The position numbers were made by a program, and so were the translations under genes. Under the pieces are notes generated by a model. The model ran no database searches, was not told the origin of the DNA, and saw only the letters and a list, made by a program, of their open reading frames with translations. This document shows positions 32,826 to 43,700 of a stretch of 64,000 nucleotides of DNA, one piece after another. The DNA is from Tachypleus tridentatus (lineage: Eukaryota; Arthropoda; Merostomata; Xiphosura; Limulidae). Position 1 is the first letter of the stretch; each line of letters begins with the position of its first letter. The DNA lies in NCBI RefSeq assembly GCF_004210375.1, contig NC_134828.1, positions 24,854,400 through 24,918,399 of the forward strand, in the 5' to 3' direction.

Positions 32826-33042
32826 TTGATTTGTTTTGAATTTCGCGCAAAGCTACACGAGGGCTATCTGCACTAGCCGTCCCTAATTTAGTAGTGTAAG
32901 ACTAGAGAGAAGGCAGCTAGTCATCACCAGCCACCGCCAACTGTTGGATTACTCTTTTACCAACGAATAGTGGGATTGACCGTCAAATTATAACGCCCCC
33001 ACGGCTGAAAGGGCGAGCATGTTTGGTGTGACGGGGGGAATC
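32826..33042 (-). mobile_element. SINE-A copy lacking most of the tRNA-like head
   Basis: Tail and body are well kept, from TTTGAATTTCGCGCAAAGC to GCGAGCATGTTTGGTGTGAC, but the sequence breaks off just before box B. Confidence 0.9.
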
Positions 33043-33504
33043 AATAGGGATATGATTTTTTTTTTATATTCGATGCTTGAGCAGAAGTTGGTGTTTAAAC
33101 TGTAACTATTAAAATTGTATAATGCAAATATAAATAGCATTTGACATTAAGATTCCCGCCGCTAGTAGACAGCTTATATTAGGCTAAAAACTAAAATGGT
33201 CTTATCTGCTAAGTGTGCAGCATACCCATTGTTTTGTGTGATACGTGTTTTAATTACTTGAATTCATTTTTAGAATATTTGTGTCTGAGTTCATATTTCA
33301 CCTTCGCATCATGTTAAAATTTTCTTTTATTGGGGCTAATGTATGAGCAGAATAGTGGGCTGATTTCCAGTGAACATACAAATTAATGTGGGTGGGTTTA
33401 TGACATACTCAGTTGCTGAAGTTTAATGGTATTGCTTTGGTCTACAACACTGAAACAAAAAAAGGATAAAAATTATTATTATTTTTTAATTTCCCAAATG
33501 ATTG

Positions 33505-33715
33505 TTTACATGGATGTAATTCGTTAAGATATTCCAAAAAAATAATTCACAGCTATTTCTGAAGAGAGACCAGCAAAAATGACATCGAAACCGCTTCACT
33601 GGTAACTATGGTTGTGTGAGGTAATATTCATAGCAACCGTTTCAGTTTTAGTTACAAACAAAGTGAATATAATTGAAGATACTGGATTGTACATACCTTT
33701 CACAGATATCTTCTC
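33505..33715 (+). repeat. Dispersed repeat, copy 1 of 2
   Basis: Matches 34735-34945: GATATTCC against GATACTCC, GAGAGACCAGCAAAAATG against GAGTGACCAGCAAATGTG, GCATCGAAA or ACATCGAAA, and a shared TTCAGTTTTAGTTA...GAATATAATTGAAGATACTG. Element class unknown. Confidence 0.62.
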
Positions 33716-34379
33716 AACGTTTATCCGTTTGTATTGAAAATTGCAATGCGTGGTATAAAAAGCAAACAAACAACGATTGTCATAATAGCCACTAGGGACA
33801 GCAACACGAATATTTAGAAAGTTATGTCAATGGATTCTGAAATTGGTACATTAGGACGATGGTTCCCAAACTCTTTTAGTCAGAGGCTCTCTTTATGTGA
33901 ATAAAAACGTGATAGGTTCCTCATTCTCTACCTTTAGCATGGTGATAAAAATAAATAAACAGTACAGTAATAAACAAACAGTGACATCTTCTTTCTACAC
34001 ACTGTATCTTTTAATAAATTCAACGTAATGTTTATTGGCTTGTTGTTTATTTAGAATTAAAGTTAATTCAGCGTATTTGTTTCTGAGCCATTTTTTTGGT
34101 AGCCTTCCAAAAAAAATCTTAACAAACCTTTGTGAGATACTACGATTAGGATATAATGATGTTACGTTGTAGATTATCAGTTTTCCTAAAGGATAAAATT
34201 GTTTTGATGGTAAACAAATTCAACAAAATATTTCGTATTATCAGAGAAAGAAATTACGTAAGGGGTTATTATTAAAGCCACGAATATTCCGAACTTGCAA
34301 TAAAAATAGTTGGAGTTCGTAATGGACAACATTCTCTGTGAACTATGGGTAAGTCACAGGTTTGAGGACTGGTTCTTTA

Positions 34380-34545
34380 TTTGCTGAATTTTACACAAAC
34401 TTATTCGAGAGCTAGCTGAGCTAGCCATCCTTAATTATGAAGTGATGGGCTAGATGGAGGGCAGTTAGTCAACACCAACTACCACCAACTCTTTGTGTAC
34501 TCCTTACCAACGGATGGTGAGACCATCCTTCATATTATAACAACA
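34380..34545 (-). mobile_element. SINE-A copy, old and head-less
   Basis: GAATTTTACACAAACTTATT, GAGCTAGCCATCCTTAATTA and ACTCCTTACCAACGGATGG are diverged body matches. Confidence 0.78.
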
Positions 34546-34734
34546 TTCAGTATGTTACTCAGAATACTAGACTGTGTATCTGTAAGGTGTAACTAGGATA
34601 ATTTACTAACAGTGTCATTTGAGGATTTTTTAAAAAACACAACATGACTGAAAAACATACCACATTCAGATGGTCAATGTGTTAAAAAGGGGCAAATGGT
34701 TATCAGTTGTTATTTCTCAGGTGATGTTTTTATT

Positions 34735-34945
34735 TGAATGCAAATCAATAAGATACTCCAAAAAGAAATTTTCTTTGTTTTTAGAAGAGTGACCAGCAAA
34801 TGTGGCATCGAAATATTTCACTCATTAATTAGGTTACTGTAAAACAGTGTTGACAGTAAATATTTCTGTTTTTGTTATAAAAATACTGAATATATTCGAA
34901 GATAATGAATTACGCATACTTTACACAAATCTTTCTGTTTAAAAT
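34735..34945 (+). repeat. Dispersed repeat, copy 2 of 2
   Basis: Partner of 33505-33715 in direct orientation. The interval between them, apart from the decayed SINE-A copy, shows nothing recognisable. Confidence 0.62.
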
Positions 34946-35312
34946 TTAAACTCGTTTACTGTTGCATCCTGTTTATTCCATTGCATTATACTACTAGTAA
35001 GAAAACCCGGCATAATATCTCCAGGAAATATTATGTATTACAGCCGCTTAAATTACTTACAAAACTATCCAGCTTCATTTTGGATGCATTTACCAAGTTT
35101 TTCTCCATAGTTTTACACAGGGGAAAACAAGTTATGAATTAATGGGGGACAAAACCCCTCACATGTTTTTAAATATTAGCGAATTGAATCACTTAAGGCA
35201 AACTTTTCTAATACCGAAGTCATATGTAGAGGAATGAAGAGAAACTTGTAGAAAGATAAAATAAGCTATGTTTATTCCACAGATGAAACTGCATGTTACT
35301 CAACATCCTGGT

Positions 35313-35578
35313 CTCATCATCACTTACTTAAGTTTCATCATCACATACTTAAGTTTCATCATCACTTACTTAAGTTTCATCATCACTTACTTAAGTTTCA
35401 TCATCACATACTTAAGTTTCATCATCACTTACTTAAGTTTCATCATCACTTACTTAAGTTTCATCATCACATACTTAAGTTTCATCATCACTTACTTAAG
35501 TTTCATCATCACTTAAGTTTCATCATCACATACTTAAGTTTCATCATCACTTACTTAAGTTTCATCATCACATACTTA
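35313..35578 (+). repeat. 21-bp minisatellite, about 12.5 copies
   Basis: The unit is ACTTAAGTTTCATCATCACWT. Because 21 is a multiple of three, the array stays open in some frames and encodes repeats of ITYLSFI; it has no coding context. One unit near 35505-35515 is shortened, which breaks that frame. Confidence 0.94.
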
Positions 35579-36190
35579 TGCGACTTTATTGTGTTTAGGA
35601 CGACTTTTCCGCTTGTGTTAGTGTTAATGTCAATGAAACTTTGAAACATTTGTAATTTATATTAGTTTTTAAACATATCCTATTTTTACGATTGTTTTAA
35701 TCACAGACAGCGGATTCGGAGGGATATTGCGAACAATTCCACACGTTGTTTTTGTTTTGGCAGAGTATCACGAAAGTTTATTCTTCAAAATATAAAAACT
35801 GTAAGATTAGAAATATAATAAAGTCGGTAAAATAGTGTGTGGAACCTTAAAACGTAAGGAAGGTCATAACGGTCAGCGTATTTACTTGGCTCGATTTAAT
35901 TTGGAATTTATTTTGACAAATTAGTAGCAATGCGTCCATCGAAGATTGTACCCTTTCAGATTCGAAATGCTGCTTTCGAATAATGTATTCGAATATCTCC
36001 ATACTTCGACAGCTCCTATCGAACGCTTTACCCTTGGATAATCATCGCCACGTGCTTGTCTTTAAACTGCGACGAAAACAAACGTATCCAATTCCGCCGA
36101 TAAAGACTAGCAAAAAAAAAAAAAAAAAAAAAAGATTTTCAGTAAGGTATGCGAAATTAAAACACAACATAATTATCAGATGAACGTTAT

Positions 36191-36450
36191 GTTTTGTTTG
36201 TTTGTGAATTTCGCGCAAAGCTACACGAGGGCTATCTTCGCTAGCCGTCCCTAATTTAGCAGTGTAAGACTAGAGGGAAGGCAGCTAGTCATCACCACCC
36301 ACCGCGGACTCTTGGGCTACTTTAATACCAACTAATAGGGGGATTGATCGTCACATAATAAAGCCCCCACGGCTGAAAGAGCGAGCATGTTTGGTGCGAC
36401 CCTTAGATTACGAGTCGCACGCCTCATATCACCTGGCTATACCGGGCCTA
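36191..36450 (-). mobile_element. SINE-A copy
   Basis: GTGAATTTCGCGCAAAGC to CACCTGGCTATACCGGGCC, with a deletion covering box B. Confidence 0.92.
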
Positions 36451-36692
36451 CAAATGTTAGCGAACGACTCCCCTCACTGTTTCTACATAAAAAATCAACA
36501 CCAACAAATGTTTGGAACAATCTACATTTATTCACGTGCATATGTCCTACAAATTATAAGATCAGGAAAACAGATGGAACACAAACAATTTAAGTATATT
36601 TCTTCTTTCGTACAATTTCTACCTGAGCAACTCAGTTTTATTTGATTTAGCTGAAAATAGGAGATAATTTCTTAAAGTAACTTTTTTACACT

Positions 36693-36880
36693 TCCGCATA
36701 TATCACTGTCATAATCACTTCCTCATATATCACTGTCATAATCACTTCCGCATATATCACTGTCATAATCACTTCCCCATATATCACTGTCATAATCACT
36801 TCCGCATATATCACTGTCATAATCACTTCCGCATATATCACTGTCATAATCATTTCCGCATATATCACTGTCATAATCAC
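36693..36880 (+). repeat. 27-bp minisatellite, about 7 copies
   Basis: The unit is ATATATCACTGTCATAATCA plus CTTCCGC. In one minus-strand frame it reads IMTVIYAEV repeated, without start or splice context. It lies about 550 bp beyond the BarH stop codon, so it may fall in the 3' UTR. Confidence 0.94.
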
Positions 36881-36888
36881 CTTTTCCC

Positions 36889-36894
36889 TTTATT
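36889..36894 (-). terminator. Candidate poly(A) signal for the BarH gene
   Basis: AATAAA on the minus strand, about 540 bases past the BarH stop codon. This hexamer is common in AT-rich DNA, so the assignment is weak. Confidence 0.25.
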
Positions 36895-37436
36895 AGTTGA
36901 AATTTATCCCACTTGAGTTGTTGGTGTAGAACATTAGATAAACGGTAGTAATAATAATTAAATTAGGTAGAGCAAGCGCTTATGGTGTTTGAACTTTGAC
37001 ACCACCAATTGTGACAAATGTCCGAAATGCTTCGTCAACGCAACTTAACAAAACCTTAAGTTAACAAAATGATCTATATATATATATATACGCAGTACCT
37101 GCCACGCACAACATCATAATGCTGCGTGTGTTTCCACACACACATTTCTGTATCTTCAACAAGAAAAACATGACACTCTCTTGGACGGTAGAGTTTTTTT
37201 GACACAGAAACTCGTACTGCATGAAGGTAATAAATAAAACAGAACAAACGCGATTTTGGGCTGAACTTCAGTGTCAAATTTATCAATTGAATTAGAGATA
37301 AATTCGTCACACTTTTTCGAGAATAAACGGTAAGGCCTTGCAGACGTCTTCGTTTTAGAGACTTCCCGCCGAAAGTCTATCACAGACTCTACGCTAACAA
37401 ACTGGCCCTTCAGCATATTACGTATCTCTGTCATTA

Positions 37437-37770
37437 TTACTGGGTGGTTTGTCCTTGGTAAAATGATTGTATTGTAGCGTACGCATTCTGTCCAGGATAG
37501 AGTGGACGAGGTAACACAGGGCGACTACTCAGAGCATGCGCAGTTGAGGCCTGTCTTTGGTAGAGCTCTAAAGTTGAAGGAGCACCGGAAGAAGCTAAGC
37601 CGCTGTTGGTCAGTCCGGAGAGAGTGGATATGGTGGATAGGTAATTACTGTAACTGTATGGCCATAGCGGTGAAGGTGTCGGACCCCATAGTCGAGGAAA
37701 TCGGCTGAACGCAGCACCATCTGTCGGAAGGAGTTCTAGGCCCATCATTGCCTGTCTTTTCCATTTCGTC
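37437..37770 (-). CDS. BarH: BarH exon 4: end of the homeodomain and C-terminus
   Basis: 334 bases from a TTTTTTATCTCAG acceptor to TAA at 37437-37439. It completes the homeodomain (RTKWKRQA), continues [17 protein letters not shown], and then a Ser/Pro/Tyr-rich tail with [23 protein letters not shown] and [10 protein letters not shown]. In fly BarH1 the matching pieces are TAVGLELLAEAGN, WPYAA and IYYRQA, so this is the true C-terminal exon and not a pseudogene fragment. Confidence 0.95.
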
Positions 37771-40700
37771 CTGAGATAAAAAAATATAGAATTATTTTGT
37801 GAACAATGTTGAAAGTTACCACACAAAAACAACATTATTTATATACTACGGAAGAAATATATATATATATATATGTTTGTTATAACCATAAATTGTTAAA
37901 CCATTAAACGTCCGTATTTTCTTATAACAAAACCACATCGGGCTATCTGCTGAACCAACCGCGAACATTTCAAGCCATAAACAAAACAAATTAACGTGAA
38001 ACAAAATATGCCGCATATTTTTAAAAAGGATCCTAGGGTACAAGCTACAACGTGGGATTATAAAATGTACCCTAGGTTTTGGAGGTGGCTACAAAAACTA
38101 GGACTTAACTTACGGATGAGATACACCGTCTATCAGTCTTAACCTCCAATTCGCTGGTCTCACATAAGAAAATTAGAAATTAGGAGAGCGAAATATGGGT
38201 GCTCAAGCCCACAACGTCCCACATCTTTATCACCCTTCACTGCCTGCAAACAGCTGAGGAAAGATGACTGCTCTCCCAAAATCAAATAATAATAAGAAAA
38301 AGTTAAACATCAGAGGTTGGGATTTGCTGTTTTTAACTCCTTCATCGTGATTCTGTTTATTTGGCTTAATTTGGATGTAATTATTTAATTTCACTAAAAT
38401 ATATGTATGTATCTATATATACACATATAGTGTTGGGAAAAGGGAAATAAATCTCTGATCGTTTTTACAGCTATATAAATAATAGAATACAAGCTCATCT
38501 ACACATACACACATATACTTTCGAAAATTCATATTTATATAGAAAAGTAGTTAACTTTACATACAACAGACAGTACTATTATATTAATATAGATAAGTAG
38601 ATAAATGGACATACAACAGACAGTACTACTATGTTTATATAGATAAGCAGTTACGTGGTCCTACAACAAACAGTACTGTTATATTTATATAGATAAGTAG
38701 TTACATGGACAGTTAACACACAGTACCACCATAGTTGTATAGATAGTATTCACAGTAAAATTAAAACACCCATTTATTATCTTCGTTTTTTTTTTGGTAG
38801 GCTTAAACTGTTTAGTTTATTGGTGTTAAGTATCTATATAAATCATTAAACTATAACTAAACTGTCTGATACAGTTTTTGCTCTAGTAGTTCGTTTGGTG
38901 AATCAAAGACTGCAGTGATAGGCTAGAAACAAAGGCAACATCAGCCGCCGCAAACTCTTAGACGACTCTTAAGCAACAAATAGTAGGATTGACCTTACCA
39001 TTATATCGTATCCACGGCTAGAAAGTCGAATATGTTCGGCAACGGACTACGATCCCGTTAGACGCAGTTTGCGAATCGGACACCTTAACCACCAAGCCAT
39101 GCCAACCCTTCTTATGGTGGTTTGTCATTGGATGGTATCAGCCTTGTTCCGCGCCAAACATGCTCGCCCTTTCTACCGTGGAGGCGTTATAATGTTACGG
39201 TCAATTCCACTATTCGTTGGTAAAAGAGTAGCCCAAGAGTTGGCGGTGGGTGGTGATGACTAGCTGTCTTTCCTCTAGTCTTACACTACTAAATTAAGAA
39301 CGGCTAGCACAGATAGCCCTCGAGTAGCTTTGTGCGAAATTCAAAAAACAAACAAACATCAACCTTGTTCATATGAACGAAATCTTAAATAAAAAGTTGG
39401 CTAAGTGCCCAGGCCTCTTTGGTTTAGAAATAGTAGTTTGTGATTTTGGACTGAGGAACAGATGGAAGGCAACCGGTCAGCAGTATCCTCTGTCTAAAGC
39501 AGTTACTGGGTGGCGAAAATAAATGTTACTCTTATACCATACAAAGAGGTGAAAATATTGAATAGTAATTACTAGAACACGTCTCGAACCCGAGACTCTT
39601 AGATGCTTGGTCCGATACAATAAAAAAACGCATAAAATAATTACTGACCTTCTGTTTTGATACCAAGTCTTGACCTGTGTATCAGTTAGGTTTAACTTCG
39701 AGGCCAGTTCCATGCGGTCCTGAACACTCAGATACTTCTGTCGTTCGAAGCTTTTTTCTAGAGTCTAGAAAAGGTAATATTAGTAGAATAGATTAACAAT
39801 AATGACACTTTCTGTAGTGAATAACACTTTGCGTTTTATGATGTTTACATGTGTAATTCATATTCTATCATTACACATTGACATAAGCAATCTAGATGTT
39901 GTAACCGTATAATACTGTGAAAATGTTTAATTTTTCTTTATTACACATTGACATAAGCAATCTAGATGTTGTAACCGTATAATACTGTGAAAATGTTTAA
40001 TTTTTCTTTATTACACTTTGACATAAGTAATCTAGATATTGTAACCATTTCATACTGTGTAAATGTGTAATTTTTCTTTAGTACACTGTGACATAAGTAA
40101 TCCAGATATTGTAACCGTTGTGTCCGGTTATCTGAATGACTTGGGGATCTTGCATGATAATAACCGTAAGATAAAAAAAGAATTTAATTTTGCGTTTGTT
40201 TATATCAGTCACATTCAAACTCTCTCTTTCTTAACCTGAAGATGACCTAGGAAGGTCAAAACGTTGTAATCTGCTTATCAATAAAAGTGTTAATACCCAT
40301 ACCAGCCGTTCTGAGATACATTTTTATTTCAAGTGAGTTTCTCGTCATCAAGAATGAGGACTTACGATAACCACTTGTTTTACTTGTTCTGACTTGCCAA
40401 CTAAAATCGTATTTTCTCTCCTTGTTTAAAATGTACTTATACGACTATTGGTAACTATTTTTTTTAGAATCGTTCGTTTGATATTTCAATCTAAAAATTG
40501 TTTACTCTACCGCTTTACGGCCCTGGTATGGCCAGGTAATTAGGACGCCTGACTCGTAATCTGAGGGTCGCGAGTTCGAGTCCCCATCATACCAAACATG
40601 CTCTCTCTTTCAGCCGTGGGGGCGTTATTATGTGACAGTCAATCCCACTACTCGTTAGTAAAAGAGTACCCCAAGAGTTGGCGGTGGGTGGCGAAGATTA

Positions 40701-43700
40701 GCTGCCTTCCCTTTAGTCTTACACTGCTAAATTAGGGACGGCTAGCGCAGATAGTTCTCGTGTAGCTTTGCGCAAAATTCAAAAACAAACAGTTCTCAAC
40801 TGTCTGTATATAATGCAATGCTAGCTATGACAACGTTTCAAATACATATATACAGTCATCAAAATGGCAGTATTAGTTTAGAGCACTTGAGAGTGGACAT
40901 GTTAGTTTGAGTAATACATGTATATTTTATAACGTCGTTTGAACGAAATTCAAAAGCAAACAGACAAAGAAATTACCGCTTTACTTTAAAAGTGTCCCAT
41001 TGGAAGGTTTATCAGTTAAACGACACTTATAGTTAACAAATAAAGACAAACAAAAGTCCTAAGATGTATCTCAAGACGGCAGGTTAACCTGAAAATGACC
41101 TAAGAAGGTCCAAATGTTGTTTTCTCCTTTATTTTAATTAATAAACTTTAATACCTATAACCAGCCATTTTCAGATACATTGTTACTTCAAGTGGATTTC
41201 TCATCATCACGACAGATCACAGGAGTGCAGACTTTAACGTAAACGTAACAGCTGGAACAAGTAAGTAACAGATAGGCACAAATAAGGCCGAAACGATAAA
41301 CACGAACACGTTAGATAACTATACATAACCACACTAAGTTCTGTCGTACGGGGTCTCCCAGTGGGTCAACGGTGCATTTTCGGACTTTACATCACTGAAA
41401 TCCGGCGTTCAATCGCATGTGCGACAATAACAAACAAATAAAAGCCATCACATGTTGCACAACGTATTTCATATGACCAACAATACAATGCCAGTTCTTA
41501 AAACGTTTATTGTTCTGTCACTATTTGGTATTGTGATCTACATGTAGAGCTACTAATATCGAAAATGGAAGAAAAAAAAAACCTATCTCCATCTGTACTA
41601 ACAACGATAAATAATATAAATTTATATATTCAAACATCTAGGCACGCCCTCTACATTCCGACACTCAGTTACACAACCCCTTTCAAACATGTGGTCAGCT
41701 TCCGGTCAGTTATCTCTTCCTTTCTTTGTGAACCTGACGATGACCGAAGAAGGTCGAAACGTTGTTCGATCCTCTACGTGAAAAAGAGGGTTTGTTCTGT
41801 TCTCAAATTTCGCGCAAAGCTACACGAGGGCTTCCTGCGCTAGTTGTTCCTAATTTAGCAGTGAAAGACACTAGTCATCATCACTCCCCGCCAACTCTTG
41901 GGCTACTCTTTTACCAACGAATAGTGGGATTGACCATTGCCTTATAAAGTCCACACGGTTAAAAAGGGAGAGCATGTTTGGTGGAACGGAGATTCGAACT
42001 CGCGACTCTCAGACTGCGAGTCGGGCGCAAAAAGATGGATATTTGACTAACCTGTCTTTATCTGTAGTAAGAGAAAAATGGGAAAAGTTTGATAATCTAG
42101 CTGCGGTTGTATAAGAGCAAAAGAGAGAAACTTATTTTTTAAAGCAAAAACATGGAAAATCAAATGATTGGTCGCTTCTTCAATTAATTTAATGTTAAAT
42201 CAATGCTATTGATACATAAATAGAGAGTTAGATAAGTATGTGTTAGCTGTGACACAACCAGGACATTTTATACACAGATTCTAGTGATATACTTAGTTGT
42301 AGATGTCCTGCAAGCTCACTTTACGTTCTATCTCAGGAACGATATTACAAAAGTCTGAAACACCACCACATAACACACGGGTCTCCACCAGGAGCGCTAG
42401 TAGCGTAACGCACGAGTTTACACTAAAAGTGATATTAGCATAAAGAACTAGGAAACATCAGATTGATGGGTTAAGTCTTCACTATAAAAAAATAAATACA
42501 TGGGTTAGTGTTGAATGGTTTGCTTCTATGAACGCTGTAAATGAACAGTCTATATCCAGGTCTTAGTTCACATTCAAGTGTTTTAGTTGTCAAAAGAAAT
42601 TTTACGAAAATTCCACACGTCTGTGCATACAACTAAATTGTGCCCTTAACCTGGAATCTGAAGCGTTGATAACACCGTATAAGTTGAAACGTTTATTTAT
42701 TTCTATTGCAGAGGGACAATAGTTTAATGTAGTTACCTTTAAGTAAATAAATAGTAAGCACACACGATAACTAGTGTTGTTTTTTCTTTTGAAAGCTCAC
42801 CCTATAATGGAATGTGTAAATCACGAGGCCTAAAGCATGGTTTCTATATGGCTTCCTATGACGTAGCGGATATAAGTGCTATTCACGTTAGTTAGTCTCA
42901 GTTCAGTACAAACTTTTCTGAGAGGTTTAATTACCGGACGTTAGGCTTAACAAACTCACCCTCAACTGATGATCCGTGAAAGCTGTGCGGGCTTTCCTGG
43001 GTTTCTTAGTTTTCAAGGACGGGCTGTCCACTCGACCAGGCACTCCATCTCCGCCTACAAGTAAAAACAGGAATTGTCGTCACACTCGTATTTCAGTTAG
43101 GTGATAAAAGAGAACTATACTAATAGATTTATTGATAGGTTTTACACAAAATGTTACTTAACCCTAAAACCTGGGCTCGATCGTTTAGCAGTTAGTGACT
43201 GTGTCGATCATCACAATGTCCGGCAAAGGGTAAAAATATTAAAGCTACGGTTCCAGGATACAGTTTATGCCCTGTATTTCTACGGACTTACAACGCTAAA
43301 ATCCTGGGTTCGATTCCCGACGGTGAGCACAGCGTAGAGCTCAATATGGCTTTGTCTTTAAAAAAAATCGAGGATATTATGCAAAATGTGTTTGTTAACA
43401 TCAAATACAAGAAAATTTCTTTATTTGAAACGTGTTCTACTTCTCTGTTCTAATCAAAAACATGGTGAAAAGACATTGCTTTTTACAAAGTAATTTACCT
43501 CTAAAAGACCCTTGTATAATGCTAAACTAATTAGTTTACACTGGAAGAAAGTCTAGAAGTAATGTACAGTATTAGAAGGTGAGAGGTAAACACGAAATAC
43601 ATTTGTTTTATGTGGGCTTAGCCATGATGGGATTCATGTTAAAGTTAAAACAATCACACAGAGTTCTCTTGAAGCTTTAAAATCATCAAAGCGCGAAAGT

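Larger units (their letters stand above)
37840..38890. other. BarH intron 3, proximal part
   Basis: Holds a TA microsatellite (37857-37874), a SINE-B fragment and a 50-bp tandem repeat, with no exon evidence. Confidence 0.55.
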
